64,000 bases of DNA from Massilia sp. Leaf139 (GCF_001424165.1 NZ_LMOJ01000001.1:895194-959193); one strand, 5' to 3'; positions 27,284 to 35,954 are shown, counted from the stretch's first letter. Numbers and translations are program-made. Notes: generated by a model not told the origin, from the letters alone.

Positions 27284-28800
27284 TGGAATAGCTCCACCTT
27301 GCCGACGAGCGCAGACTCGGGGATCGTGCCTGCGAATTCCGCACTAATCGTCGTACTCGTGGCCGGGATCGTCATGAAGAAGCGCCCTATGCCCAGAACC
27401 GTAGCGGTCACATCGGCGCCAGCAGGAACAGGGCAGGACAGCAAGGGGATGTTCAGCACCCTGCGTCCGACCTGCGACATCGCCAAGCGCGCCGCGGCTG
27501 GGGCGCTGTAGTTGTTCCCGAAGGTCGCCTGGTACGGTGTGTTCGATCCGGCCGGATAATTTGAAACGGTCGGCTTCGGCTTGTATAAACTTCCCCAGTC
27601 GTTCGTGCCGAAGGTGGCGTAGCCATTTTTCGGCTCGCTACTGCCAGCTGAATACGAGATGTACTTCGCAGGCTTCGCGTACGACCACAGCACGCCGTAA
27701 TTGTCTGCAGTGGTACCGGCTGGCGTAGCGAGGGGATCCGCCACCGTTTCCGCGCGTCCGCCGTCGGTATATGGCTTCGCCGTTTGGTTGCCGGTATGGC
27801 CCATCCAGGCTACGGTGGCTCTGCTGAACGGTTTGATGTTGAAGTCCGGCGGTGCCCCGTTCGGATTGCACTCGCCGCTCGCGTAGTCATCGAAACGGGA
27901 GTTCAGCTGATTAAAGAGCGACGCAAGCGGAAATGGACGCGATACATGAATCGGTGCGCCCATTACTCCTGGGGCCCAAATTTTTCCCGCACACACGGAC
28001 GGGCCGACTTTCGAAGGCGTCGTGTTCGCACTGGAGTATGGCTTTCCAGGCAAAGCGAAGGGATCGACGACGAAGTTTTCGCCGCCGGTACCGTTCGGAT
28101 TGAGCGCCATCAGGTCATAGCTCACGCCTCGGCGGAATCCGAATTCCACCAGCTCGGCGAGTGGGGGCGGGCCAGGATTCGTTCGCAGCCCGCCTGGATC
28201 CGGTGACATTGCGCAGATCGCCAGCGGCGTAATCTTCAAGTTTGCCCGTCCTGCTATTGCACGGTCACTAATGGTGAACGAGGAGAGGGCAGGGGATAGC
28301 ACGCCTGCCATGAAGGTGGTGCCGGTTCCGGAACCATCATTCAAGCGAGTCGTGTCAACTTCCACATAATAAACTTCTGCAGGCTGGGCCTTTGCTCCTT
28401 CCGCGCTTATCCAGTCGCCCGCGGGCGCCGGCGATTTGCTGAACCGAACGGCCGAATCAGTCCAGGTGTACGAGCTGCCATACGTATGGCGGTAAGTAGC
28501 CGCGATCGCAGCAGCCTTCGTCAACGCACTGGTAACGCCCACTACCGTCCCGTCAAGCTGGCCCGCTGCTGCTAACGCAACCGCCTTTGCCATGCCCTGG
28601 AGCTCGGCCTTCCGGTTATACATTTGCCCCAGGTCGAGGGCTACAGCACACATGCCGAGCATCACGATCAAGGAGCCGGCACACATGATAGCGAAGGCGC
28701 CTTCCTGGCGGCGGAAGGGCAAACGAAGTGAGCCGGAATACCGGCGCCCGACGCTTTGGGCGTAGCTTGGTCTTGCTGTTGATTGCTCACACGTGAACAT
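27280..28800 (-). CDS. TadG-like Flp pilus assembly protein
   Basis: 506 residues. The basic N-terminus includes RRQEGAFAIMCAGSLIVMLG (helix about 34-56), followed by ALDLGQMYNRKAELQGMAKAVALAAAGQ, the conserved TadG/RcpC-associated N-terminal block. A long exported domain rich in Gly, Thr, Asn and Pro follows, with no vWA MIDAS that I can identify. GAGGCGGACC precedes the ATG at 28800. TadG-like proteins accompany TadE/F in the envelope part of Tad systems. Lower G+C than the flanks suggests acquisition or relaxed selection. Confidence 0.8.
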   Translation of the reverse strand: MFTCEQSTARPSYAQSVGRRYSGSLRLPFRRQEGAFAIMCAGSLIVMLGMCAVALDLGQMYNRKAELQGMAKAVALAAAGQLDGTVVGVTSALTKAAAIAATYRHTYGSSYTWTDSAVRFSKSPAPAGDWISAEGAKAQPAEVYYVEVDTTRLNDGSGTGTTFMAGVLSPALSSFTISDRAIAGRANLKITPLAICAMSPDPGGLRTNPGPPPLAELVEFGFRRGVSYDLMALNPNGTGGENFVVDPFALPGKPYSSANTTPSKVGPSVCAGKIWAPGVMGAPIHVSRPFPLASLFNQLNSRFDDYASGECNPNGAPPDFNIKPFSRATVAWMGHTGNQTAKPYTDGGRAETVADPLATPAGTTADNYGVLWSYAKPAKYISYSAGSSEPKNGYATFGTNDWGSLYKPKPTVSNYPAGSNTPYQATFGNNYSAPAAARLAMSQVGRRVLNIPLLSCPVPAGADVTATVLGIGRFFMTIPATSTTISAEFAGTIPESALVGKVELFQ

Positions 28801-29311
28801 AGGTCCGCCTCGGGTTACACAACGGGAGCGTGGTGCACCTCGATTTTAGGAGTACCTACAACGAAGTAATTGATTATCAGCAACAACTTGAGCTTGCAGC
28901 TGGATGGGAGACGAACGTTCGGCAGACGAAGGGAAGTGCACAGCGAACTCTCGCATTGGGTAGCCGAGCTGCTGAACTTTGCCGCAACCGTCGCCAGCGA
29001 GCCGTGCAATCGCGTGTAGGAGCTACGAGTGGGAGTGATTGCCAGCGCGGCAATATACGAAATCCGCTGGAATGATAAGACCCCCGTATTCATGAGGCTT
29101 TTTTAAACCGAAGTGCCACCCCAGCGAAATCAATGCTTCATTTTCGATTAGGTGTGGCAGCTGGATGAATAGGTGTGACGTTGGTGCAGATCTTCAGCTT
29201 GCAGAACTCCAGGGACTTCCTGGATTGCGCGAGCGAACGTGGTGGTAATGCTGTTCTGTGTGGGCAGTATAAACCTTTAGCTGCAACCCAAGATTCAGCT
29301 GATACGAAGGA
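28801..29311. other. Non-coding low-G+C stretch upstream of the tad-like trio
   Basis: About 510 bases, clearly A+T-richer than the rest of the window. Short open frames occur on both strands but none has a ribosome binding site or family features. It likely includes the promoter of the TadG-like gene. Confidence 0.45.
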
Positions 29312-29688
29312 ATGGATTTGCCGCGCAAAATGACGATCGTGGAATTTGAAATCGACCTGGTAGGGGTGCAGGGCATCATCACTTATGATGCCAAGAATAA
29401 CGAACTGACTACTTATTCGAGATAAGCTATCTGCGCTTTCGAGAAGCGCTGGAAGAACTAGCGCCGGCTCTTGAGAAGATCTGCATGTACGAACCCGTTA
29501 GAGACGCACTGCGCGAATCCGAGAGCCTGGCGCGTGAAGGACAATTCGACGAGGCGGAGGACGTAGTTTCAGAAATCAATCGTGTTCTGATGAAGGCTTC
29601 CGGCGCCTGGGACAGAATGGTGAAGCGGTTTCCTCTGAACGAGGGTAATGGAGACGCCTCAACCCGATATGGAATATGCGATCGATGA
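29312..29688 (+). pseudogene. Small hypothetical protein gene interrupted by a frameshift
   Basis: Two frames read as one protein if a single base is added near 29404-29411. The first part (29312-29425) reads MDLPRKMTIVEFEIDLVGVQ and on to NNELT. The second part continues DYLFEISYLRFREALEELAP and on to KRFPL, running to 29688. Both have acidic, helix-rich, protein-like composition, and the join is smooth. The second half also holds a 67-codon frame from an ATG at 29485. I recognise no family. Located between the tad-like trio and ftsZ in the disturbed accessory region. Confidence 0.45.
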
Positions 29689-29806
29689 CCGTGACGGGCC
29701 TGGATCGACGTGACCCAAGGTCGAGACCGGCGACGGCGGCAGTTGGTCTGAAGAGGCTACGGATCGGGAGAATGATCCGCAGCGTGCGTTGTCGAGCATG
29801 CTTCCC

Positions 29807-30940
29807 TTAGCCTTGCTGGCACTCGTCACCGCTCGTCGAAGCCGACTGGCGTGACAGCGATCCCGACCGTTGCTCATGCTGTGCCGATGTCGGACGAACC
29901 GATCCAGGCAATGCCGTCTGGCGCAGCACCGAGTGCGGCTGGGCACCTACGCGCGGCGTCGGCGACCGCCGCGTCCCCAGCGTAAAGTCGCTGGGCCGAT
30001 TCAATCCCGTCGCAACCACCGTCACCCGCATGGCATCGCCCAGCGTCTCGTCGAACACCGCGCCGAACTTGATGATCGCGTCTTCGTTGGTCTGTCCGCA
30101 GATGGCGTTCATCACGAGCTTGGTTTCGCGCAGCTTCAGCGTTTCCTCGGATGCCGCGATGTTGACCAGCACGCCGCGCGCTGCGCGCAGGTTCGGGCCG
30201 TCGAGCAGCGGACAAGCGATCGCCTCTTCGGCGGCCTTGACGGCACGGTCGTCGCCGGCGTGTTGGGCAGTGCCCATCATCGCCATGCCGGTCTGGCGCA
30301 TAACCGTGCGCACGTCTTCGAAGTCGACGTTGATCATGCCTGGCACGGCAACGATGTCCGCGATCCCGGTCACCGCCTTGCTGAGCACCTCGTCGGCGGC
30401 GGCAAACGCCTGCTTTTGTGTGACGTCCTCGCCCAGCACCTCTTCGAGGCGGCTGTTCAGGACGATGATCAGCGAGTCGACGCAGCGTGCCAGCGCCGCG
30501 ATGCCTTCTTCCGCCACGCGCATGCGCCGCGGGCCTTCGAATTCGAAGGGTTTCGATACAACGGCCAGGGTCAGGATGCCCAGCTCGCGCGCCACCTCCG
30601 CGACCACGGGAGCGGCGCCGGTACCCGTGCCGCCGCCCATGCCTGCGGTGATGAACACCATGTCCGCGCCTTTCAGGGCATCAGCGATGAGGCTGCGTTC
30701 GCGGGTCGCGCAATCGCGCCCGACCGCCGGGTCGCTGCCGGCGCCGAGACCGCTCTCGCCGAGCTGGATGCGTTTGTCGGTTGCGGTTGCCGCCAGCGCT
30801 TGCGCGTCGGTATTGGCGCAAATGAAGTCGAAGGTATGCAGGCCGATTGAAGCCATCCGGTTGATGGCGTTGCTGCCGGCACCGCCGACGCCGATGACCT
30901 TGATAACCGTCTGCGCATGGGGAAGTTTTGATTCGGACAA
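29807..30940 (-). CDS. FtsZ paralogue lacking the conserved C-terminal peptide
   Basis: 377 residues from a TTG at 30940, chosen because ACGGAG precedes it and the family N-terminus starts there; a GTG at 31045 would add 35 residues. The tubulin/FtsZ GTPase core is intact: VIKVIGVGGAGSNAIN, the GTP signature GGGTGTGAAP, and the T7 loop INVDFEDVRTVM with its catalytic aspartates. After about residue 310 the tail is a basic Ser/Arg/Gln-rich linker ending DECQQG; the FtsA/ZipA-binding peptide seen in division FtsZ is absent. No dcw neighbours are present. Probably a second FtsZ-like filament protein beside the housekeeping copy. Confidence 0.85.
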   Translation of the reverse strand: MSESKLPHAQTVIKVIGVGGAGSNAINRMASIGLHTFDFICANTDAQALAATATDKRIQLGESGLGAGSDPAVGRDCATRERSLIADALKGADMVFITAGMGGGTGTGAAPVVAEVARELGILTLAVVSKPFEFEGPRRMRVAEEGIAALARCVDSLIIVLNSRLEEVLGEDVTQKQAFAAADEVLSKAVTGIADIVAVPGMINVDFEDVRTVMRQTGMAMMGTAQHAGDDRAVKAAEEAIACPLLDGPNLRAARGVLVNIAASEETLKLRETKLVMNAICGQTNEDAIIKFGAVFDETLGDAMRVTVVATGLNRPSDFTLGTRRSPTPRVGAQPHSVLRQTALPGSVRPTSAQHEQRSGSLSRQSASTSGDECQQG

Positions 30941-31054
30941 AGGAAACTCCGTATGAAGAAATTGCGGTCGGATGTCCGTGGACTTGTCGCTCTGACTGCC
31001 AGGCAACACCGAGCCCGTTAGCCTACTTGCTGTCGGGCCGCGCACGATAGGCTA

Positions 31055-31078
31055 AAATCGTTTCAATCGCAACGATTT
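31055..31078. promoter_or_regulatory. Inverted repeat in the divergent ftsZ-like/molybdoenzyme promoter region
   Basis: AAATCGTT and AACGATTT, perfect eight-base arms around an eight-base spacer, in the 285-base gap between two divergent genes. Candidate operator; no regulator gene lies next to it. Confidence 0.4.
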
Positions 31079-31184
31079 GTAAGACTGCGTGCATGTACCG
31101 TAAAAGGGTGGCACGCCTACGTTCTCGCAGCGGAACATGCCGACCGTCCTGGCCTGCTTGACAGCCGTCTCCTCCCTGACTCAG

Positions 31185-31204
31185 AATCGTACGAACGTTC
31201 GATT
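31185..31204. promoter_or_regulatory. Palindrome with CGAACGTTCG core upstream of the molybdoenzyme gene
   Basis: AATCGTACGAACGTTCGATT is palindromic apart from one mismatched pair on each half. Its core is a perfect ten-base palindrome (31192-31201). It lies 21 bases before the start at 31226, overlapping the leader or promoter, as TetR-type operators often do. Confidence 0.5.
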
Positions 31205-31225
31205 TTTCCTTCCTCAGGGATCGCC

Positions 31226-33442
31226 ATGACAGCTTCGACCGCAATTGCCCACCGCATCTGCCCCTTCTGCGAAGCCAGTTGCGGCCTCGAACTGGACGTG
31301 GAAGCGGGCCGCGTCGTCCGCATCCGCGGCGATCAGGATGACGTCTTCTCGAAAGGCTTCCTCTGTCCCAAGGCCATCGGCCTGAAGGATCTGCACGACG
31401 ACCCCGACCGCCTGCGTGTGCCCCTCATCAAGCGCGACGGCAAGTTCGTCGAAGCCAGCTGGAGCGAAGCCTATGCGGAGATCGCGCGGCGCCTGCCGCC
31501 GATCATCGCGGCCGGTGGGCCGGACGCGGTGGCGACGGTGCTGGGCAATCCGGTCTCGCACAAGATGAGCCTGATGCTCTACTTCCCGCGCCTGGCCCGG
31601 GCGCTGGGCACCCGCAACATGTTCTCGGCGTCGAGCGTGGATCAGGTGCCGAAAATGCTCTCCGTTGGACTCATGTTCGGCAGCTGGCTGTCGGTGCCCG
31701 TGCCCGATATCGAACGCTGCGATTTTCTGCTGATATTGGGCGGCAATCCGATGGTCTCCAATGGCAGCCTGTGGACGGTGCCGGACTTCCGCGGCAAGGC
31801 CAGGTCGCTGCGGGCGCGCGGCGGCAAGATGGTCGTGGTCGATCCTCGCCGTACCGAGACGGCCGATGTCGCCGATGCCCACCATTTCATCCGTCCCGGC
31901 GCCGATGTCTTCTTCCTGCTCGGGATGGCGCACACGCTGTTCGACGAAGGCCTGGTGCGCCCGGGCCGGCTGGCCGCGCACTGCAACGGGTTCGAAGCAC
32001 TTGCCGCGGCGGTGCGGGACTACGCGCCCGAGCGCGTCGCGGCGCGCTGCGGCATCGATGCGGCTACCATCCGCGGCCTGGCCCGCACGCTCGCCGCGAC
32101 GCCGCGCGCCGCCATCTACGGCCGCATCGGCACCTGCACCCAGGAGTATGGCACCCTGTGCTCGTGGCTGATCGATGTGCTCAACGTCCTGACCGGCCAC
32201 CTGGACGAGGAGGGTGGCGCCATGTTCCCCAAGGCCGCGGCCTTCGCCGCGAACACGCGCGGCAAGCCGGGCGTCGGGCGCGGGGTCGTCAGCGGCCGCC
32301 ATCGCTCGCGCGTATCGGGCGCGGTGGAGGTGGCGGGCGAGCTGCCGATCACCTGCCTGGCCGAGGAAATCGACACGCCCGGCCCGGGACAGATCAAGGC
32401 CCTGATCGCGATTGCCGGCAATCCGGTGCTATCAAGCCCCAACGGCCCGCGCCTGGCCGCCGCCCTGGACAAGCTGGAGTTCATGGTCAGCCTCGACATC
32501 TACCTCAACGAGACCTCGCGCCACGCCGACGTGATCCTGCCGGGGCCGTCGCCGCTGGAGGACGCGCACTACGACGTCACCTTCACCCAGTTCTCGCACC
32601 GTAATCACGCGCGCTACAGCCCGCCGGTGCTGGCGCGCCAGCCGGATATGCCCGATGAGTGGGAGAGCCTGCTGCGTATCGCCGCGATCGCACAGGGGAA
32701 GGGGGTTGGAGCCGACATCGCGGCCTTCGACGACGCCCTCCTGGCGCAGGAACTGGACAAGGGTTTCGGAGCGGCTGCTCCGCAGATAATGACGGCGCTG
32801 GCGCCGCAGCGCGGGCCGGAACGCATGCTCGACCTGGCGCTGCGCACCGGCCCTTACGGCGACGGCTTTGGCCAGGCGCCGGGCGGGCTGACGCTGGAGA
32901 AGATTCGGCAGGCGCCGTCCGGGATCGACCTGGGGCCGATGACGCAGCGGATTCCAGAAGCCTTGCGTACGCCCTCCGGCAAGATCGAACTGGCCCCGGC
33001 CATGCTGCTCGACGACCTGGAAAGGGTGGCGGCCGACCTCGCCGCGCCCGCACCGGATCTCGTGATCGTCGGCAGGCGCCAGCTACGCTCGAACAACAGC
33101 TGGATGCACAACCTGCCAGTGCTGGCCAAGGGCGCCTACCGTTGCACGGCGCTGGTGCATCCGCTCGACGCCGCCCGTCTCGGCCTGGCCGACGGCGGCA
33201 TGGCGCAGCTGCGTAACGGCGCGCGCCGCATCGAGGTGCAGGTGGAAGTGAGCGACGAGATGATGCCCGGGGTGGTCAGCCTGCCGCATGGCTGGGGCCA
33301 TGACCTCGAGGGCATCCGGCTGGGCGTAGCGGCCGAACGGCCGGGGGTTAACCTGAACGCGCTGCTGGACGAGAATCTGCGCGATCCTTTGTCGGGGAAC
33401 GCGGTGCTGTCGGGCGTGCCGGTCGAAATGGCGCCTTTGTAG
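31226..33442 (+). CDS. Molybdopterin-dependent oxidoreductase with [4Fe-4S] cluster
   Basis: 738 residues of the DMSO-reductase superfamily. The N-terminal cluster motif is C12-x2-C15-x3-C19-x27-C47, followed by molybdopterin domains (LGGNPMVSNGS, VVVDPRRTETADVADAH) and a C-terminal molydopterin-dinucleotide-binding beta barrel (about 610-735, NNSWMHNLP). The metal-ligand region reads FSASSVDQVPK, so Ser rather than Cys or selenocysteine is the likely ligand. No signal peptide, so a cytoplasmic soluble enzyme, unlike respiratory members. No FeS or membrane subunits adjoin it, so the electron partner and substrate are unknown. AGGGA precedes the ATG; a palindromic operator candidate lies just upstream. 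Confidence 0.85.
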   Translation: MTASTAIAHRICPFCEASCGLELDVEAGRVVRIRGDQDDVFSKGFLCPKAIGLKDLHDDPDRLRVPLIKRDGKFVEASWSEAYAEIARRLPPIIAAGGPDAVATVLGNPVSHKMSLMLYFPRLARALGTRNMFSASSVDQVPKMLSVGLMFGSWLSVPVPDIERCDFLLILGGNPMVSNGSLWTVPDFRGKARSLRARGGKMVVVDPRRTETADVADAHHFIRPGADVFFLLGMAHTLFDEGLVRPGRLAAHCNGFEALAAAVRDYAPERVAARCGIDAATIRGLARTLAATPRAAIYGRIGTCTQEYGTLCSWLIDVLNVLTGHLDEEGGAMFPKAAAFAANTRGKPGVGRGVVSGRHRSRVSGAVEVAGELPITCLAEEIDTPGPGQIKALIAIAGNPVLSSPNGPRLAAALDKLEFMVSLDIYLNETSRHADVILPGPSPLEDAHYDVTFTQFSHRNHARYSPPVLARQPDMPDEWESLLRIAAIAQGKGVGADIAAFDDALLAQELDKGFGAAAPQIMTALAPQRGPERMLDLALRTGPYGDGFGQAPGGLTLEKIRQAPSGIDLGPMTQRIPEALRTPSGKIELAPAMLLDDLERVAADLAAPAPDLVIVGRRQLRSNNSWMHNLPVLAKGAYRCTALVHPLDAARLGLADGGMAQLRNGARRIEVQVEVSDEMMPGVVSLPHGWGHDLEGIRLGVAAERPGVNLNALLDENLRDPLSGNAVLSGVPVEMAPL

Positions 33443-33447
33443 TACTT

Positions 33448-33478
33448 GTAGCGTGGGCGGGAAACCCGCCCACGCTAC
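33448..33478. repeat. Extragenic palindrome / bidirectional terminator-like hairpin
   Basis: A 14-base perfect inverted repeat (GTAGCGTGGGCGGG with an AAA loop) between convergent genes. There is no T-run, so it resembles a REP-type element. The outer part is similar to the hairpin at 43705. Confidence 0.7.
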
Positions 33479-33488
33479 GGGTCATTCG

Positions 33489-34370
33489 TCAGGCCCGGGC
33501 CGCAACCGCAGCCGGCTGCCTCCCCAACACCAAGAATCCGAAAGCCGTCGCCAGCACATACATGCTGACCGAGTAGATCGCCGCCGGCACCATCAGCTGG
33601 AAGTCGCCGAGCACCGACACCGCCACAAAAATCGCCAGCGTCGAATTATGGATGCCGATCTCGTAGCCGATCGCGATCGCATTCGGCTTGTCCAGTCCCA
33701 TCATGCGCGGCACGTAGTAGCCCAGTCCCAGGCTCAGCGCGTTGAAGGCGATGACGGCCAGGCCGATCGACGCGAACGAGCCGGTCAGCGCCGTCCACTC
33801 CTTGGCGATGGCGATCAGCGCCAGCGCGGCCAGCACCACCATCGAGAAGCGCTTCATCGGCGTTTCGGCGCGGGCGGCAAAGGCGGGCGCGCGGCTTTTC
33901 ACGAACATGCCGATCAAGACCGGCACTAGCACGATGCCGATCACCTCGATCACCTTCCCTGTCTGCATCGGCACGACCTGGCCCGTCTTGGCGAAGGTAT
34001 TGATCGCGAAGTTGCCGATCAGGGGCAGGCTGACGATCGACAGCACCGTGTTGATGGCGGTGAGCGAGATGTTCATCGCGACGTTACCGCCGAACAGATG
34101 GCTGTATAAATTCGCCGAAACGCCGCCCGGCGAGGCGGCGAGCAGCATCAGGCCGACGGCATAGACCGGCGATACGTCGAACGCCAGGATCAGGCCATAG
34201 CAGATCGCGGGCAGCACCAAGGCCTGCAGCACGAGCGCCAGCACCACCGGTTTCGGGTGGCCGAGCAGGCGACGAAAGTCGCCGACGGTGAGCGACAGGC
34301 CCAGGCCGAACATGATCAGGGCGAGGGCGCCGATCAAGAGGGTCGGCAGCAGCGTAATGAAGTCGTTCAT
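33489..34370 (-). CDS. Bile acid:sodium symporter (BASS/SBF) family transporter
   Basis: 293 residues with about nine or ten hydrophobic segments and the SBF family blocks GLGLSLTVGDFRRLL, LLAASPGGVSANLYSHLFGG and IGYEIGIHNSTLAIF (the substrate-crossover helix). Family members are sodium-coupled carriers of organic anions such as bile acids, pantothenate or ketoacids. AAGGAGACATC precedes the ATG. Last gene of an operon with a class II aldolase-like protein and an HD-domain protein, gaps 33 and 25 bases. The context suggests uptake of a small organic acid that the other two process, but the substrate is not visible. Confidence 0.85.
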   Translation of the reverse strand: MNDFITLLPTLLIGALALIMFGLGLSLTVGDFRRLLGHPKPVVLALVLQALVLPAICYGLILAFDVSPVYAVGLMLLAASPGGVSANLYSHLFGGNVAMNISLTAINTVLSIVSLPLIGNFAINTFAKTGQVVPMQTGKVIEVIGIVLVPVLIGMFVKSRAPAFAARAETPMKRFSMVVLAALALIAIAKEWTALTGSFASIGLAVIAFNALSLGLGYYVPRMMGLDKPNAIAIGYEIGIHNSTLAIFVAVSVLGDFQLMVPAAIYSVSMYVLATAFGFLVLGRQPAAVAARA

Positions 34371-34403
34371 TGATGTCTCCTTGTTGTTGTAGTGGGTGAC
34401 CGC

Positions 34404-35162
34404 TCAGGTGCGATAGCTCTCGTCGACGCGATCGAGCTTGCGGATCAGGGCAGGCCACGCGAACGCGCCGCCTTGTCCCGAGGTCTGGGCCCGCATCGAT
34501 TCAGCAGTGCTGCCAAGGATCTCCGTTGGAATCATCAGCAGCTCGCCGCCGCCCGCCTGCGCGGCCAGTTGGATCTGGCAGGCGGTCTCGAAAATGTACA
34601 TCGAGAGAAAGGCGTCCGCGATGCTGGGGCCGACCGTCAGCATGCCGTGGTTGCGCAGCATGAGGAAGTGGGCCCTGCCCAGGTCGTCCTGCAGCCGCGG
34701 CTTTTCCGCATCGTGCAGCGCCACGCCTTCGTAGTCGTGATAGGCCAGCGAGGCGAGCACGAACATCGATTGCTGCGAGATCGGCAGCACGCCATTCCGT
34801 TGGGCGCTGACCGCCACCCCGGCGCGGGTATGGGTGTGGATCACGCAGGCCGCGTCATCGCGCACGGCGTGGATGGCGCTGTGGATGACGAAACCGGCGC
34901 GGTTGACCGGCAAGGCCGACTCGGACAGCTTGTTGCCGTCCTGGTCGACCTTGATCAGCGACGAGGCGGTGATCTCGTCGAACATCATGCCGTAGGGGTT
35001 GATCAGGAAGTGATGCTCAGGCCCGGGAATCCGGGCGCTGATGTGCGTGAAGATCAAGTCCGTCCAGCCGTACATCGCGACGAGCCGGTAACAGGCGGCC
35101 AGGTCGCAGCGCAGTTGCCATTCGTCGGCGCTGACCTGGTCTTTCATGGAAGGGATGTGCAT
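34404..35162 (-). CDS. Class II aldolase/adducin family protein
   Basis: 252 residues from the ATG at 35162 with GGAGG upstream; the longer open frame to 35360 overlaps the preceding gene and is rejected. Class II aldolases bind a divalent metal through histidines: here HTHTRAG (about 110-116) and LRNHGML (about 173-179) supply them, with the acidic residue in INPYGMMFDEI. Members include fuculose- and ribulose-phosphate aldolases, methylthioribulose-phosphate dehydratase and decarboxylases. The exact reaction is unknown. Middle gene of the HD - aldolase - BASS operon, suggesting a short catabolic pathway. Confidence 0.83.
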   Translation of the reverse strand: MHIPSMKDQVSADEWQLRCDLAACYRLVAMYGWTDLIFTHISARIPGPEHHFLINPYGMMFDEITASSLIKVDQDGNKLSESALPVNRAGFVIHSAIHAVRDDAACVIHTHTRAGVAVSAQRNGVLPISQQSMFVLASLAYHDYEGVALHDAEKPRLQDDLGRAHFLMLRNHGMLTVGPSIADAFLSMYIFETACQIQLAAQAGGGELLMIPTEILGSTAESMRAQTSGQGGAFAWPALIRKLDRVDESYRT

Positions 35163-35187
35163 GGCGGGTTCCTCCGGCGAGTTGAGT

Positions 35188-35778
35188 TCAGGCGGTTTGT
35201 GCGGCAGGTTTGGCGGCGCTATAAATACTGCGGCGCGGCCTTTCGAACACACGGCGCACCATCGGCTCGAATTCGGCGAGCGGCAGCGTTTCGCCTGCCT
35301 GGTTGAATGCCGGCGCATCGTACAGGTCGCAGAATTCGGCGGTGATGTCGTAAAACGCATGGCCCGCGAACTGCTCGCGCATTTCGCGATCCAGGCCCAG
35401 GTGATGAAAGAAGTGATAGCCCTGGAATATGCCGTGGTTCTGCACCATCCAGTGATTGGCGTCGCTCACGAAGGGTTTGAGGATGGCCGCCGCGATATCG
35501 GGGTGATTGAAGCTGCCCAGCGTGTCGCCGATATCGTGCAGCAGGGCGCACACCACATATTCCTCGTCCCGCCCGTCCTTCAATGCCAGGGTCGCGGTTT
35601 GCAGCGAATGCGTGTAGCGGTCGACCGGAAAGCCGCCGTAGTCGCCCTCGAGGATTTTCAGGTGCGCCAGAATGCGGTCGGGCAGGGCTTTGGCATAGGG
35701 CGCGAATTCCTGGCCGATCAGCTGCCAGTCGTCGCGGGTGCTGTCCTTCATATTGCTGAAACTTGCACGCGTGTTCAT
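35188..35778 (-). CDS. HD-domain protein, possibly a PhnZ-like di-iron oxygenase
   Basis: 196 residues. Metal-binding pattern: His57 (THSLQTA), His81-Asp82 (LLHDIGD), Asn-His near 91-92, and histidines in NHGIFQGYHFFHH (115-126). Several more histidines than a simple phosphohydrolase needs match the HD-type mixed-valent di-iron oxygenases (PhnZ and myo-inositol oxygenase relatives), so an oxidative C-C or C-P cleavage is possible; hydrolysis is the alternative. AGGAGACGACG precedes the ATG. First gene of the three-gene operon with aldolase and BASS transporter. Function is inferred, not recognised. Confidence 0.7.
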   Translation of the reverse strand: MNTRASFSNMKDSTRDDWQLIGQEFAPYAKALPDRILAHLKILEGDYGGFPVDRYTHSLQTATLALKDGRDEEYVVCALLHDIGDTLGSFNHPDIAAAILKPFVSDANHWMVQNHGIFQGYHFFHHLGLDREMREQFAGHAFYDITAEFCDLYDAPAFNQAGETLPLAEFEPMVRRVFERPRRSIYSAAKPAAQTA

Positions 35779-35907
35779 CGTCGTCTCCTGTTCTTTTTTC
35801 TAGGAAGAACCGCTGGGGTTCGATGACGATGGTATGACAAGACGCGCTGTCAGATTAAAATTTTTTTATTGCAGAGGCGTTTGATACCAATACAGAGGCC
35901 GAGCAAA

Positions 35908-35934
35908 TAAAAAAGCTCGCCTTGGCGAGCTTTG
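35908..35934 (-). terminator. Rho-independent terminator of the fatty-acid-hydroxylase-family gene
   Basis: On the minus strand, AAGCTCGCC-AA-GGCGAGCTT (35914-35933) is followed by a T-run continuing to 35907. It lies 21 bases after the stop of the gene at 35955. Confidence 0.9.
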
Positions 35935-35954
35935 CAAGTAAACCGGCTGCGGGT

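Noticed and set aside
28815..29093. A 92-codon minus-strand frame upstream of the TadG-like gene
   Set aside because: Low-complexity Ser/Leu composition in A+T-rich DNA with no start signal; likely chance.
22741..29806. Possible CRISPR array or tandem repeats in the accessory region
   Set aside because: Only two diverged copies of one repeat, 2.2 kb apart, were found; no regular repeat-spacer structure and no cas genes.
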